Below are positions 1 to 6,965 of a DNA stretch of 64,000 nucleotides, in pieces. The translations under genes were made by a program, and so were the position numbers. A model generated the notes under the pieces. It saw nothing but the letters and a program-made list of their open reading frames with translations, ran no database searches and was not told the origin of the DNA. The stretch comes from Candidatus Gastranaerophilales bacterium (lineage in GTDB: Bacteria > Cyanobacteriota > Vampirovibrionia > Gastranaerophilales > Gastranaerophilaceae), in the NCBI GenBank assembly GCA_947624325.1, contig CANQJT010000001.1, positions 1-64,000 on the forward strand, given 5' to 3'. Within the stretch, counting starts at the first letter, position 1. Each line of letters begins with the position of its first letter.

Positions 1-114
1 TCTTTTGGAACATTCAAAATGCGAAGCAATATCGGATGTTGTAAGCCCCTTGTAGCTGTTTTGAAGCATTATAATCAACTCTATTATTTCATCAATTTTT
101 TTAATTGCGCTCAT
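1..114 (-). CDS. HTH transcriptional regulator, N-terminus only (partial)
   Basis: Only the first 38 codons are inside the window; the gene runs off the left edge. The peptide begins MSAIKKIDEIIELIIMLQ and continues with LTTSDIASHFECSKR, a typical winged-helix/HTH start in which TTSDIASHF would lead into the recognition helix. DeoR-like and WYL-domain regulators often begin this way. The ATG at 112-114 (minus) follows an AAGGA ribosome binding site. It is divergent from the gene at 217, and a perfect palindrome lies between the two starts, as expected for an autoregulated regulator. The C-terminal domain is not visible, so the family is a guess; HTH itself is fairly safe. Confidence 0.6.
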   Translation of the reverse strand, partial: MSAIKKIDEIIELIIMLQNSYKGLTTSDIASHFECSKR

Positions 115-156
115 AATTTTTTCCTTCAATCTATACTTTTATTTTATAACATAAAA

Positions 157-173
157 GCGACAAAATTTGTCGC
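157..173. promoter_or_regulatory. 17-bp palindrome, candidate operator
   Basis: GCGACAAA-A-TTTGTCGC has two perfect 8-base arms around one central base. It lies between the divergent starts of the HTH regulator (start at 114) and the gene at 217. It is G+C-richer than its surroundings and has no T-tract, so an operator is more likely than a terminator. The regulator it would bind is inferred from position only. Confidence 0.5.
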
Positions 174-216
174 AATATAATCATATAATTTTTTGTATAC
201 AGAAAGGAGTTTTAAT

Positions 217-639
217 ATGAAGATATCAACAAAGAATTTTTTAAAAAGGTATGATGAATTTATGAAAAAGGAAAATAGTTCAAACGAGCTTGATACATCT
301 ATTCTAAACATAGCTAAAGCTGTCAAAAAACCGAGCCTTATTTCAATTGATGAAAAAGAATTTAAAAATTATCTCAAAAAATCGAAATTTGTTGAGTTTG
401 ATTTTACAAAGGTTAAAAATAATACTTTTGAAATCGTGAAAGCATTAAAAATCTATTCTCTATGGAATAAGGCAGAATTTATTTGTTTTATAATAAGTCA
501 TAGCAAGAAATTTGGTTTAGTTAATGTTGATGAAATTATACATGTGTTACAAAAATATTTTAACAATTTTCAAATAGCATCTTTTGAAGATGACGGTTTA
601 AATGACGAAATAGGACTCGGTTTTTATAAGGTTTATTAG
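217..639 (+). CDS. hypothetical protein (140 aa), divergent from HTH regulator
   Basis: I do not recognise this protein. It is a 140-residue, lysine-rich, mostly helical soluble protein with no signal peptide or membrane segment. The start at 217 is chosen over an in-frame ATG at 193 because AGAAAGGAG ends seven bases before it. The middle (around FEIVKALKIYSLWNKAEF) and the part from residue 95 (SHSKKFGLVNVDEIIHVLQKY) look like amphipathic helices, and the C-terminus is acidic. It is divergent from the regulator across a palindromic operator candidate and may be the regulated target. Nothing in the sequence gives a function. Confidence 0.7.
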   Translation: MKISTKNFLKRYDEFMKKENSSNELDTSILNIAKAVKKPSLISIDEKEFKNYLKKSKFVEFDFTKVKNNTFEIVKALKIYSLWNKAEFICFIISHSKKFGLVNVDEIIHVLQKYFNNFQIASFEDDGLNDEIGLGFYKVY

Positions 640-840
640 TAAATTTAAAAAACTTTTGATAAAATTTGTTACTTATAAGTTCCATAAAAGTCCAATTCGA
701 CCGTTTTGAGATAAAGTTACTCAAACGACTTCCGACTTGCTATGTGTTAGTGTTATTGGGCAAATATGCCAAGTTAATATTACAAAACTTCCGACCAAAA
801 CGGACTTTAAATATACAAAGAACCCGAAGGGTGAGAAGCC
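640..840. other. intergenic stretch with imperfect inverted repeats
   Basis: No convincing gene. AAAGTCC at 687-693 is complementary to GGACTTT at 802-808, and CCGTTTTG at 701-708 to CAAAACGG at 796-803. The two pairings overlap and would compete. The word ACTTCCGAC or a near copy recurs at about 727 and 787, and ACTTCC again in the tRNA-Arg terminator. It could be a decayed terminator or small RNA; weak evidence. Confidence 0.2.
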
Positions 841-871
841 CTAAAATAAAAAACTTCCTATTACGGAAGTT
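841..871 (-). terminator. rho-independent terminator of tRNA-Arg(ACG)
   Basis: AACTTCC (852-858) pairs with GGAAGTT (865-871) around a six-base loop. Read on the minus strand it is followed by a T-rich run (complement of 841-851). It sits just past the 3' end of the tRNA. Confidence 0.7.
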
Positions 872-875
872 AAAA

Positions 876-949
876 CGCGCCCAGAGGGATTCGAACCCCC
901 GACCTTTTGGTTCGTAGCCAAACACTCTATCCAGCTGAGCTATGGGCGC
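876..949 (-). tRNA. tRNA-Arg (anticodon ACG)
   Basis: On the minus strand acceptor GCGCCCA pairs with TGGGCGC, with discriminator G at 876. The D arm contains AGCTCAGCTGGATAGAGT, the anticodon stem TTTGG/CCAAA encloses loop CTACGAA (anticodon ACG), and the T arm has GGTTCGAATCC. CCA is not encoded. A34 would normally be deaminated to inosine to read CGU, CGC and CGA. A terminator follows; a promoter candidate and a leader stem-loop lie upstream. Confidence 0.95.
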
Positions 950-979
950 AATTAGTTATTATTAAATTGTCAAATTTTT

Positions 980-1032
980 AGCCTGTGCCTTCTTGTCAGA
1001 CTCTCTATCGGGCTTGGTTACAGGCACAAGCT
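980..1032 (-). other. stem-loop in the leader upstream of tRNA-Arg(ACG)
   Basis: On the minus strand AGCUUGUGCC (1032-1023) pairs with GGCACAGGCU (989-980): ten pairs including one G-U, around a 33-base loop. No U-tract follows, so it is not a terminator. It may be the 5' leader of the tRNA precursor or a small independent RNA. I do not recognise an RNA family. Confidence 0.35.
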
Positions 1033-1043
1033 TACGCATTACT

Positions 1044-1071
1044 ATAATACAACATAATTTTTAATTGGCAA
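1044..1071 (-). promoter_or_regulatory. promoter candidate for the tRNA-Arg(ACG) transcript
   Basis: TTGCCA (complement of 1066-1071) and TATTAT (complement of 1044-1049) are 16 bases apart on the minus strand. Initiation would fall just before the leader stem-loop at 1032. Confidence 0.4.
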
Positions 1072-1088
1072 GAAGTATTATTAAAGGC

Positions 1089-1147
1089 AAAAAAAAAGCT
1101 GCACTGCAGCTAATACTTAATAATCTTGGGAGGAGATTTGGGGATTT
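1089..1147 (-). ncRNA. possible small RNA with CCUCCCA hairpin loop and intrinsic terminator
   Basis: In the only gene-free stretch longer than 300 bases (950-1294), the minus strand carries a TATAAT box (complement of 1154-1159). Then comes a hairpin AAUCU-CCUCCCA-AGAUU (1138-1122) that exposes an anti-Shine-Dalgarno-like C-rich loop. It ends with AGCTGC-AGT-GCAGCT (1111-1097) followed by nine T's (1097-1089), a compact intrinsic terminator. No gene on this strand feeds that terminator. C-rich-loop sRNAs that pair with ribosome binding sites are known from other bacteria; applying that here is inference. No good -35 box is visible. The rest of the gap is A+T-rich with nothing I can name. Confidence 0.35.
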
Positions 1148-1294
1148 GTTACAATTATAATAATTCACTTTAGGCAAAATGTTTACATTTTTTATTATAA
1201 TTTTAATAAAAATTTACATTCTATTGATTTTATAAATCATTTTATGCTGGAAAATTAATTCTGTTTTTTTTACAATCATGATAGAGGTGGAATT

Positions 1295-2854
1295 ATGATT
1301 AGTAATATTATTGTTTTTATATTGTCATTAGTTTTTATATATGTAGCTGTTTTTACTATATATTTTGCATTAATTGTATGTGCAAGTTTCTTTAAACCAA
1401 AGAAAAAAGAAGATATCCGGCAAACATTTAAAAATCTTATTGTAATAATATACTCACACAATAACGAGAAAACAATTGTAAATTTATTAGAACAGTTAAA
1501 TAAACAAAATTATCCTAAAGCTAATTATCAGGTTCATATAATCTTAGATAATTGCACGGATGATTCATCAAACAAATTGGAATTTGTAGGCGGTGCTAAG
1601 ATATGGCGATTGACAGATGATATGCCTTTGGGAAGAGATAAGGCGGTTTCTTGGCTGTTAGAGAATGTAATGAGTTTTAAAAAAGTAGACGGATATGTAT
1701 TTTTAAATGCAAACAGAATTGTAAGAAACGACTTTTTATTAAATGTTAATGAAGCATTGCAGGAAAATGATGTTATTGTCGGTTCTACCGATATTTTCCT
1801 CGAAGATGCAAGTTATTCTGATAAGGTATGGTCAAATGTTAATGAATATAATACAAACATAATGAAAATAGGCCGTTCAAATTTGGGCTTGGCCGTTCCT
1901 GTTGATTCTGATATTACGGCTATTAAGCAGGAAGTTCTTGAAAAAGTTCAATGTATTGACTTTAAAGATGCTAACTCTGAATTAAAATATTCGTTTTTGC
2001 TCGTAAAAGTTAATTATATTCCTAAATTTGTTCCCGAAGTTAAAACGTATGTTTCTTCTTCCGATTATGAATTAAGAAGACCGCAATTTATTTTTAAATT
2101 ATCTTTGTTTATGCATTGTTTTAATATTAAATCACTGGGTAATTTTAAATTTAATGAATTTTTGTTTTCATTATTTAAACCGAATCCGATAATATTAATT
2201 ACATTTTTGCTGGTATTATGCACTTATTCGTTTAATTATTTCTTTTTATTTGATTTTCCGTGGGCTGTCTTTTTGGCAGTAGTATTAACGGTATCATTTG
2301 GGGTTTCTATTTATAAATCGCAATTGTATGTACAACCGTTAATATATCTGGCTGCTTGTCCTTTTTATACATTATCGGGAATATTCAGCGGAAGTAAATT
2401 AATGAAGGATATCTTTAAATTTGTAAAGAAAAAATCAAAAACAAATGTTGAAAAAATAACAGTTCCGGTAAATGTTACAAACGGAAGAAGTGTATTCCCC
2501 TGTAAACTTGAGTTAATATCTGAAGACGGATTTAAAAAAGCAGTTTTCAGGTATAAAAATAAGAAACAGGAAACAGCTCAAAGTTATGTAAGAATGTGTG
2601 ATGCAATTAAAAATATATCGGATGTTTTGGCTCAGCATGGATTTAGAATAAAAATATGCCAATCTTGTGCATATTTTGCTCCGAAAATTGACGGTACAAA
2701 TAATATGGTTAAAGGTACTTGCAATAGAGAAGCTGTCGAAAATCCTAATTATGTTGATTTGCCGGAAACTATTTTATGGGCATCATGTGATTATTATATT
2801 CCTGAAGAAGTTAATAAAGTTATTGATATTTCAAGTTATATTAAAAATCGATAA
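1295..2854 (+). CDS. membrane-bound glycosyltransferase-2-like protein with Cys-rich C-terminus
   Basis: The 519-residue protein has an N-terminal membrane anchor (about 3-30). A GT-A fold segment resembling family 2 glycosyltransferases follows: LIVIIYSHNNEKTI at 48-61, then LDNCTDD at 84-90. Three hydrophobic segments lie at about 297-318, 321-340 and 345-362, and a soluble tail follows. In active GT2 enzymes the later metal-binding motif is DxD; the matching place reads FLNANR (137-141), so the catalytic aspartates may be lost. The tail holds C455, C458, C476 and C498 in the pattern CQSC...GTC...ASC, possibly a metal site. The ATG follows AGAGGTGG. No sugar genes lie nearby, so substrate and activity are unknown; it may be a catalytically dead relative. 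Confidence 0.65.
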   Translation: MISNIIVFILSLVFIYVAVFTIYFALIVCASFFKPKKKEDIRQTFKNLIVIIYSHNNEKTIVNLLEQLNKQNYPKANYQVHIILDNCTDDSSNKLEFVGGAKIWRLTDDMPLGRDKAVSWLLENVMSFKKVDGYVFLNANRIVRNDFLLNVNEALQENDVIVGSTDIFLEDASYSDKVWSNVNEYNTNIMKIGRSNLGLAVPVDSDITAIKQEVLEKVQCIDFKDANSELKYSFLLVKVNYIPKFVPEVKTYVSSSDYELRRPQFIFKLSLFMHCFNIKSLGNFKFNEFLFSLFKPNPIILITFLLVLCTYSFNYFFLFDFPWAVFLAVVLTVSFGVSIYKSQLYVQPLIYLAACPFYTLSGIFSGSKLMKDIFKFVKKKSKTNVEKITVPVNVTNGRSVFPCKLELISEDGFKKAVFRYKNKKQETAQSYVRMCDAIKNISDVLAQHGFRIKICQSCAYFAPKIDGTNNMVKGTCNREAVENPNYVDLPETILWASCDYYIPEEVNKVIDISSYIKNR

Positions 2855-2951
2855 TATTACGAAATGTAAAAATTTTTAAAAAAAAGTCTCAAGTATTTGA
2901 TAAAAAATGCCGATAAAATATATATAAAATATAAAAAATCGGAGAAAAATT

Positions 2952-3689
2952 ATGGGACTATCATCTTCACAGGGCAGATTATTAATGTTGACATCGGCAA
3001 TAAGTGATGTTCAACTTGGTGAAATTTTAATATCACAAAAGCAAAATCAGCTTGCAACCCAGTCAGAGGATGCTGCTCAGGCTTATAGTGAAGCTACAAG
3101 TAATTACAAAATGCAAATTAAAGTTACTGATAAAGATTCACTTATCGGATATAAAACAGAAGATTTAAATTACAAAAATTTATCTGCAATGGGATACCTT
3201 GTAACAAACAATAAAGGTCAAATTTATCTTACAAAAGATGAAAACGGCGAATGGATTATTCCAAAGGATATTGATGGTAACGATTTATTGTCAATTGATA
3301 AAAATACAGGTAAGGCTATTGTAAATAAACAGGAATTTGAAATTGCGGACGGAACAAATTATCTTAATAAAAAAGAAGTACTTCAAAATTTATTAATGAA
3401 CGGGCTTATGAATGTAATAAGCGATAAGAAAATTGCCGAAAATGAATATGCATCATCTATAGCAGGTGATACAAAATTTGAAATGGTGCTTGATACATCA
3501 GATGATGCTGCGGCTTTAAGTAAATATGAAATGGAAGAAGCTCGTGTATCCAGAGAAGATAACAGACTTGATATGGAAATGGATCAACTGGAAACGCAGC
3601 ATAATGCTCTTTTGAAAGAGTATGACTCGATTAAAGATGTAATTAATAACAATATTGAAAGAACTTTTAAGTTATTCTCAAATAGTTAA
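2952..3689 (+). CDS. lineage-specific coiled-coil protein (MGLSSSQ-type N-terminus)
   Basis: Unknown function, 245 residues, no signal peptide. The N-terminus MGLSSSQGRLLMLTSAIS is followed by a long amphipathic helix rich in Gln, Ala and Ser (20-52). A middle part of short beta-like segments contains DGNDLL and DGTNYL. A C-terminal coiled coil (about 185-245) has heptad-like Leu/Met/Ile. I have an impression that this N-terminus recurs in Gastranaerophilales proteins but cannot verify it here. The helix-middle-helix layout recalls filament or needle-type surface proteins, which is speculation. The ATG is preceded by GGAG (2941-2944) and a strong terminator follows, so it looks like a single-gene transcript. 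Confidence 0.65.
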   Translation: MGLSSSQGRLLMLTSAISDVQLGEILISQKQNQLATQSEDAAQAYSEATSNYKMQIKVTDKDSLIGYKTEDLNYKNLSAMGYLVTNNKGQIYLTKDENGEWIIPKDIDGNDLLSIDKNTGKAIVNKQEFEIADGTNYLNKKEVLQNLLMNGLMNVISDKKIAENEYASSIAGDTKFEMVLDTSDDAAALSKYEMEEARVSREDNRLDMEMDQLETQHNALLKEYDSIKDVINNNIERTFKLFSNS

Positions 3690-3720
3690 TATTTGTAACA
3701 AAGATATAAAATTCAATATA

Positions 3721-3755
3721 AAAAAGGCAAATAAAAAAAATTATTTGCCTTTTTT
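3721..3755 (+). terminator. rho-independent terminator after the coiled-coil gene
   Basis: AAAAAGGCAAATAA (3721-3734) is perfectly complementary to TTATTTGCCTTTTT (3741-3754) around a six-A loop, ending in a T run. The A run on the other side would let it work on either strand. Confidence 0.85.
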
Positions 3756-3785
3756 ATATTATAAATAGGAGTAAGGTATTATATC

Positions 3786-5561
3786 ATGACAAACGGAATT
3801 GCTTCAAATAATAATCGTTATATGGTAAGTAATACAGGTATTGATAGGCCTGAATTGCAAGGAAAAATAGAAAAAGCAAAACAATCCGTTACAACTAACG
3901 TGGAAAGTAATTCTGCTGCCCAGATAATAAACAGTAATACTAAACCGAAAAGTTGGGTTGATACCGCTAAATATTTTGTCCCGATTTATATGGCAGATAA
4001 ATTAGTTGATACAGCAATAGGCGGAAAAGGAAACGGACTTTTAGGTAAAATTGCTCAATTTGGTGATAAAATTTCTAATATTTTTAGGCTTAATAATATC
4101 ATTTCCAAAAAATCAGGAAGCAAGATATCTAACTTTATTAAAAAGAACAGATTTACAAAGTATTTCACAAATGATTATAAAGCTATAGCTAAAAGCAGTA
4201 TGGCAAAAAGTCGTTCATTGACGAATGAATTTACTCAAAAGCTTATTGAAGAGCTTAATAATGCAGGTTTAAACGTATCGGAACAAATTTCCGTTGATGA
4301 ACTTATTAAAAAAGCGGAAGAATGTATAAAAGATAACCCCGGGGCTTCTAAAAAAATATCAATATTAAAAAATAAACTTTCTGCATGTGAATTAAAACTC
4401 GGTAAAACAGGGCTTGGGAATATACTTGCTAAGGGAACATTAAGAACAAAAGATGTTCTTACTTATGGCGGAGGTATACTGGGATTACTATTTACTGTAA
4501 GTTCAATTAAAAACACGATAAAAGAAACTAAAGAAGCACCAAAAGGTGAAAAACTCAGCACCTTTATGCATGTATTGTCGGAACAATATCTTGGGATATT
4601 GTTATTCCAGCCTAGTATTAGTTTAATGTATAGGCTGTGCGGTAATAAATATAGAGGAATGACCCTTGAAGGCAGAAATGCATTAAAAGAACTTATTAAA
4701 GCTGCTAATTCAAATCCGAATATAACAAAAGAAGGAGTAAAAGTTGCTAAACTCCAAAGAGATTTATTATTAAAGGGTGTTGATAAAAATAAAGTTGCAG
4801 AACTTGCCGGAAAAGGTTTAAAAGAGGCTAAAAAACTTGCAAAATCTTTAAAAGGTGAAGGTGCAAAGCTTAAGTTTTGGGAAAAACCGCTTAAATCTAT
4901 CGGAAAAATTCTAAGTACAGGCTTAGATAAAATTCATAAACCAAAAGTTACAAATTATGGAAAATTTTTAAGAAAAATATTAGATAAATTACATTTATCG
5001 GCATTATTTAAAGATGGAAAAATTAAGACACCTGCTACTCTTGGCGGATTTGCAGGAGGGTTTGCAAGGTTTGCTATAATAATGTTTGTCTTACAGCCTT
5101 TATTACAAAAACCGCTTACAAAATTATGCCATAAAATCTTTGGTGAGCCTAAAACTTATTTGGCTAAAAATAATACAAAATCATCAAATAATGATACAAA
5201 AATAACAGCACCTGCAGTTGAGGAAAATCCTACAAATGAAACAAATTTTTTAAAGTTATATTCTCAAAGACAAACAGAAAATCAGCAGCAAGCAAATGTT
5301 TCGTCTGATTCTAAGCAAATGCAAAATTCGGCACCTCTGCCTGCAGCTTCGGTAACTACTCCGATAAAACCTCAAAACAATAATGAAGACCCTGCTGCTG
5401 CACTTAACTTGTCTAAAAAAAGTAATTCTAAGGATGTTTATATCCCGTCAATTAATGTTAATATTGTTGATGAAATTGACCCTCAAATTCATGCTGAAGT
5501 TCAGGACAGAATAAAAGCTAACAGTAAATTTATTAAAAACGTGAGTAAAAAAATCGGTTAA
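3786..5561 (+). CDS. hypothetical membrane-associated protein (591 aa)
   Basis: Not a family I recognise. The N-terminus (1-55) is Asn/Ser/Thr-rich and disordered-looking. Residues 60-215 are basic and helical. Hydrophobic, possibly membrane-spanning stretches lie at about 224-240 (LTYGGGILGLLFTVSS), 266-284 and 418-440 (GGFARFAIIMFVLQPLL). Between them, 295-385 is a Lys/Ala/Leu-rich helical region. The tail (455-560) is Asn/Gln/Pro-rich and low in complexity. There is no signal peptide. It follows the coiled-coil gene at 2952 but has its own TAGGAG ribosome site. Basic helices, a few hydrophobic hairpins and disordered ends would suit a membrane-inserting or scaffold protein; this is inference. 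Confidence 0.6.
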   Translation: MTNGIASNNNRYMVSNTGIDRPELQGKIEKAKQSVTTNVESNSAAQIINSNTKPKSWVDTAKYFVPIYMADKLVDTAIGGKGNGLLGKIAQFGDKISNIFRLNNIISKKSGSKISNFIKKNRFTKYFTNDYKAIAKSSMAKSRSLTNEFTQKLIEELNNAGLNVSEQISVDELIKKAEECIKDNPGASKKISILKNKLSACELKLGKTGLGNILAKGTLRTKDVLTYGGGILGLLFTVSSIKNTIKETKEAPKGEKLSTFMHVLSEQYLGILLFQPSISLMYRLCGNKYRGMTLEGRNALKELIKAANSNPNITKEGVKVAKLQRDLLLKGVDKNKVAELAGKGLKEAKKLAKSLKGEGAKLKFWEKPLKSIGKILSTGLDKIHKPKVTNYGKFLRKILDKLHLSALFKDGKIKTPATLGGFAGGFARFAIIMFVLQPLLQKPLTKLCHKIFGEPKTYLAKNNTKSSNNDTKITAPAVEENPTNETNFLKLYSQRQTENQQQANVSSDSKQMQNSAPLPAASVTTPIKPQNNNEDPAAALNLSKKSNSKDVYIPSINVNIVDEIDPQIHAEVQDRIKANSKFIKNVSKKIG

Positions 5562-5593
5562 CAATACTTTTAAATAAATGATAAAATGATTGT

Positions 5594-6460
5594 ATGTTAA
5601 TACAATATATATCAGGTTATCTGGAATATCTGGATATTGAACGAGGTTTAGCTAAAAATACAATTTTAGCTTATCGCAGTGATTTATATTCACTTTCAGA
5701 ATTTCTTTCTAAACTGGGTTTGGAAAAAATTGAAGATATTTCAAGAATGCATTTGAATTTATATATAAAAGATTTGTATGATAAAAAATATACTCCGAGG
5801 AGTATAACAAGGGAAATAGCTTCAATAAAAGGATTTTTCAAATGGCTGGGAATAAATGATTATTTAAAACATAATCCGGCTCTTGCAATTGAACAGCCAA
5901 AACTTCCCAAAAGGCTTCCTAAAGTTCTTACAATGAAAGAAATAAATGAACTTTTACAAGCGCATATGTCTAATATGGAAAAAGCTGTTTTAGAATTATT
6001 ATATGCTTCGGGATTACGTGTTTCTGAACTTTCGGATATTAAAATTAATGATATTGATATAAATGCAAGATATTTAAGATGTATAGGCAAAGGTTCAAAA
6101 GAAAGGATTGTACCTATTGGGAAAAAGGCTTGCGGTGCTCTAAAAAAATATTTTCCGGATAGAGATTATATTATTAAAAAGTACAATTTAAAAACTAAAT
6201 ATTGTTTTATTAAAGATAACGGTAAAAAATTAACCAGACAGGATGTATATGTTTTTATTAATTCTTTAGGCAAAAATATCAATAAAGATATCTCGCCTCA
6301 TACAATAAGGCATTCTTTTGCAACTCATTTATTGGAAAATGGTGCGGATTTAAGAGTAGTGCAAGAGCTTTTAGGTCATAGCGATGTTTCTACAACTCAA
6401 TTGTATACTCACATCAGCAAAAAAAGATTAAAAGATATTTATTTTTCAATTAACAAATAA
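5594..6460 (+). CDS. xerD: tyrosine recombinase XerC/XerD
   Basis: Site-specific recombinase that resolves chromosome dimers at dif. At 288 residues it has the normal length. An N-terminal SAM-like core-binding domain (1-90) precedes the catalytic domain. The catalytic set is complete: R142 (SGLRVSEL), K166 (GKGSKER), H236 and R239 (SPHTIRHSF), H262 (LLGHSD) and nucleophile Y271 (TTQLYTH). XerC and XerD cannot be told apart safely from sequence alone. A TAAAAT box ends six bases before the ATG and TTAACA lies 18 bases further up, so the mRNA may be leaderless; no Shine-Dalgarno sequence is seen. The neighbours are unrelated and nothing suggests a phage integrase. Confidence 0.9.
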   Translation: MLIQYISGYLEYLDIERGLAKNTILAYRSDLYSLSEFLSKLGLEKIEDISRMHLNLYIKDLYDKKYTPRSITREIASIKGFFKWLGINDYLKHNPALAIEQPKLPKRLPKVLTMKEINELLQAHMSNMEKAVLELLYASGLRVSELSDIKINDIDINARYLRCIGKGSKERIVPIGKKACGALKKYFPDRDYIIKKYNLKTKYCFIKDNGKKLTRQDVYVFINSLGKNINKDISPHTIRHSFATHLLENGADLRVVQELLGHSDVSTTQLYTHISKKRLKDIYFSINK

Positions 6461-6536
6461 TAAAAAACAAAAATATTCTTAGCAAAAAAAATTTTTATTA
6501 AACTTAAAATAAGTAAGTAAGGATAATAAAAATATC

Positions 6537-6965
6537 ATGAGAGTTTCACAAATAAATAATAATCAATCTTTTAAAGGCTTATGGGCTAAAACAACCATTA
6601 AAAGCGATTTTGATAATATTATGGGTGTTTTAAAAGTTATAAAGACAACATATTATCACCCGTTTAAAGATGAAACTCAAGAAGAAATAAATGCAGTAAT
6701 TGAAGCTAATAAAAATGCAATGATTGATGAAAGCGACGGTAAACCTAAATATATTATTAATGAATGTAAGCAATGTATAAGACTTCCTTTTACAAAATCT
6801 GCATATGATGCATATCTGGAGGCTACATCTTTAACAAGATTAAGTCCCACATTAAAATTAATTAACTCCTATGCTGTTGATAAATATAGAAATAATGAGT
6901 ATGCCGATAGACAAATTTCGGCATTAAACGGTTCCGTTGATTATAAAATTAATAAAGTATCATAA
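6537..6965 (+). CDS. hypothetical protein with N-terminal MRVSxI...SFKG motif
   Basis: Unknown 142-residue soluble protein. Its start, MRVSQINNNQSFKGLW, resembles the starts of three proteins encoded at 24665-27600 (MKISAI or MKISGI, then F-K/R within about 20 residues). It has no classical signal peptide. The middle contains IINECKQCIRLP (CxxC) and the rest is helical. Its last six bases overlap the 3' end of the convergent transporter gene. The shared N-terminal motif may be a targeting signal or a short docking motif; that is inference. Confidence 0.65.
   Translation: MRVSQINNNQSFKGLWAKTTIKSDFDNIMGVLKVIKTTYYHPFKDETQEEINAVIEANKNAMIDESDGKPKYIINECKQCIRLPFTKSAYDAYLEATSLTRLSPTLKLINSYAVDKYRNNEYADRQISALNGSVDYKINKVS

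Noticed and set aside
666-917. 83-codon + strand ORF
   Set aside because: It runs through the tRNA-Arg gene; the C-terminal RDSNPRPFGS is the usual translation of an antisense tRNA and not a protein.
5594-6460. Phage or island integrase
   Set aside because: The 288-residue Xer layout and absence of an attachment repeat, excisionase or tRNA neighbour favour housekeeping XerC/D.
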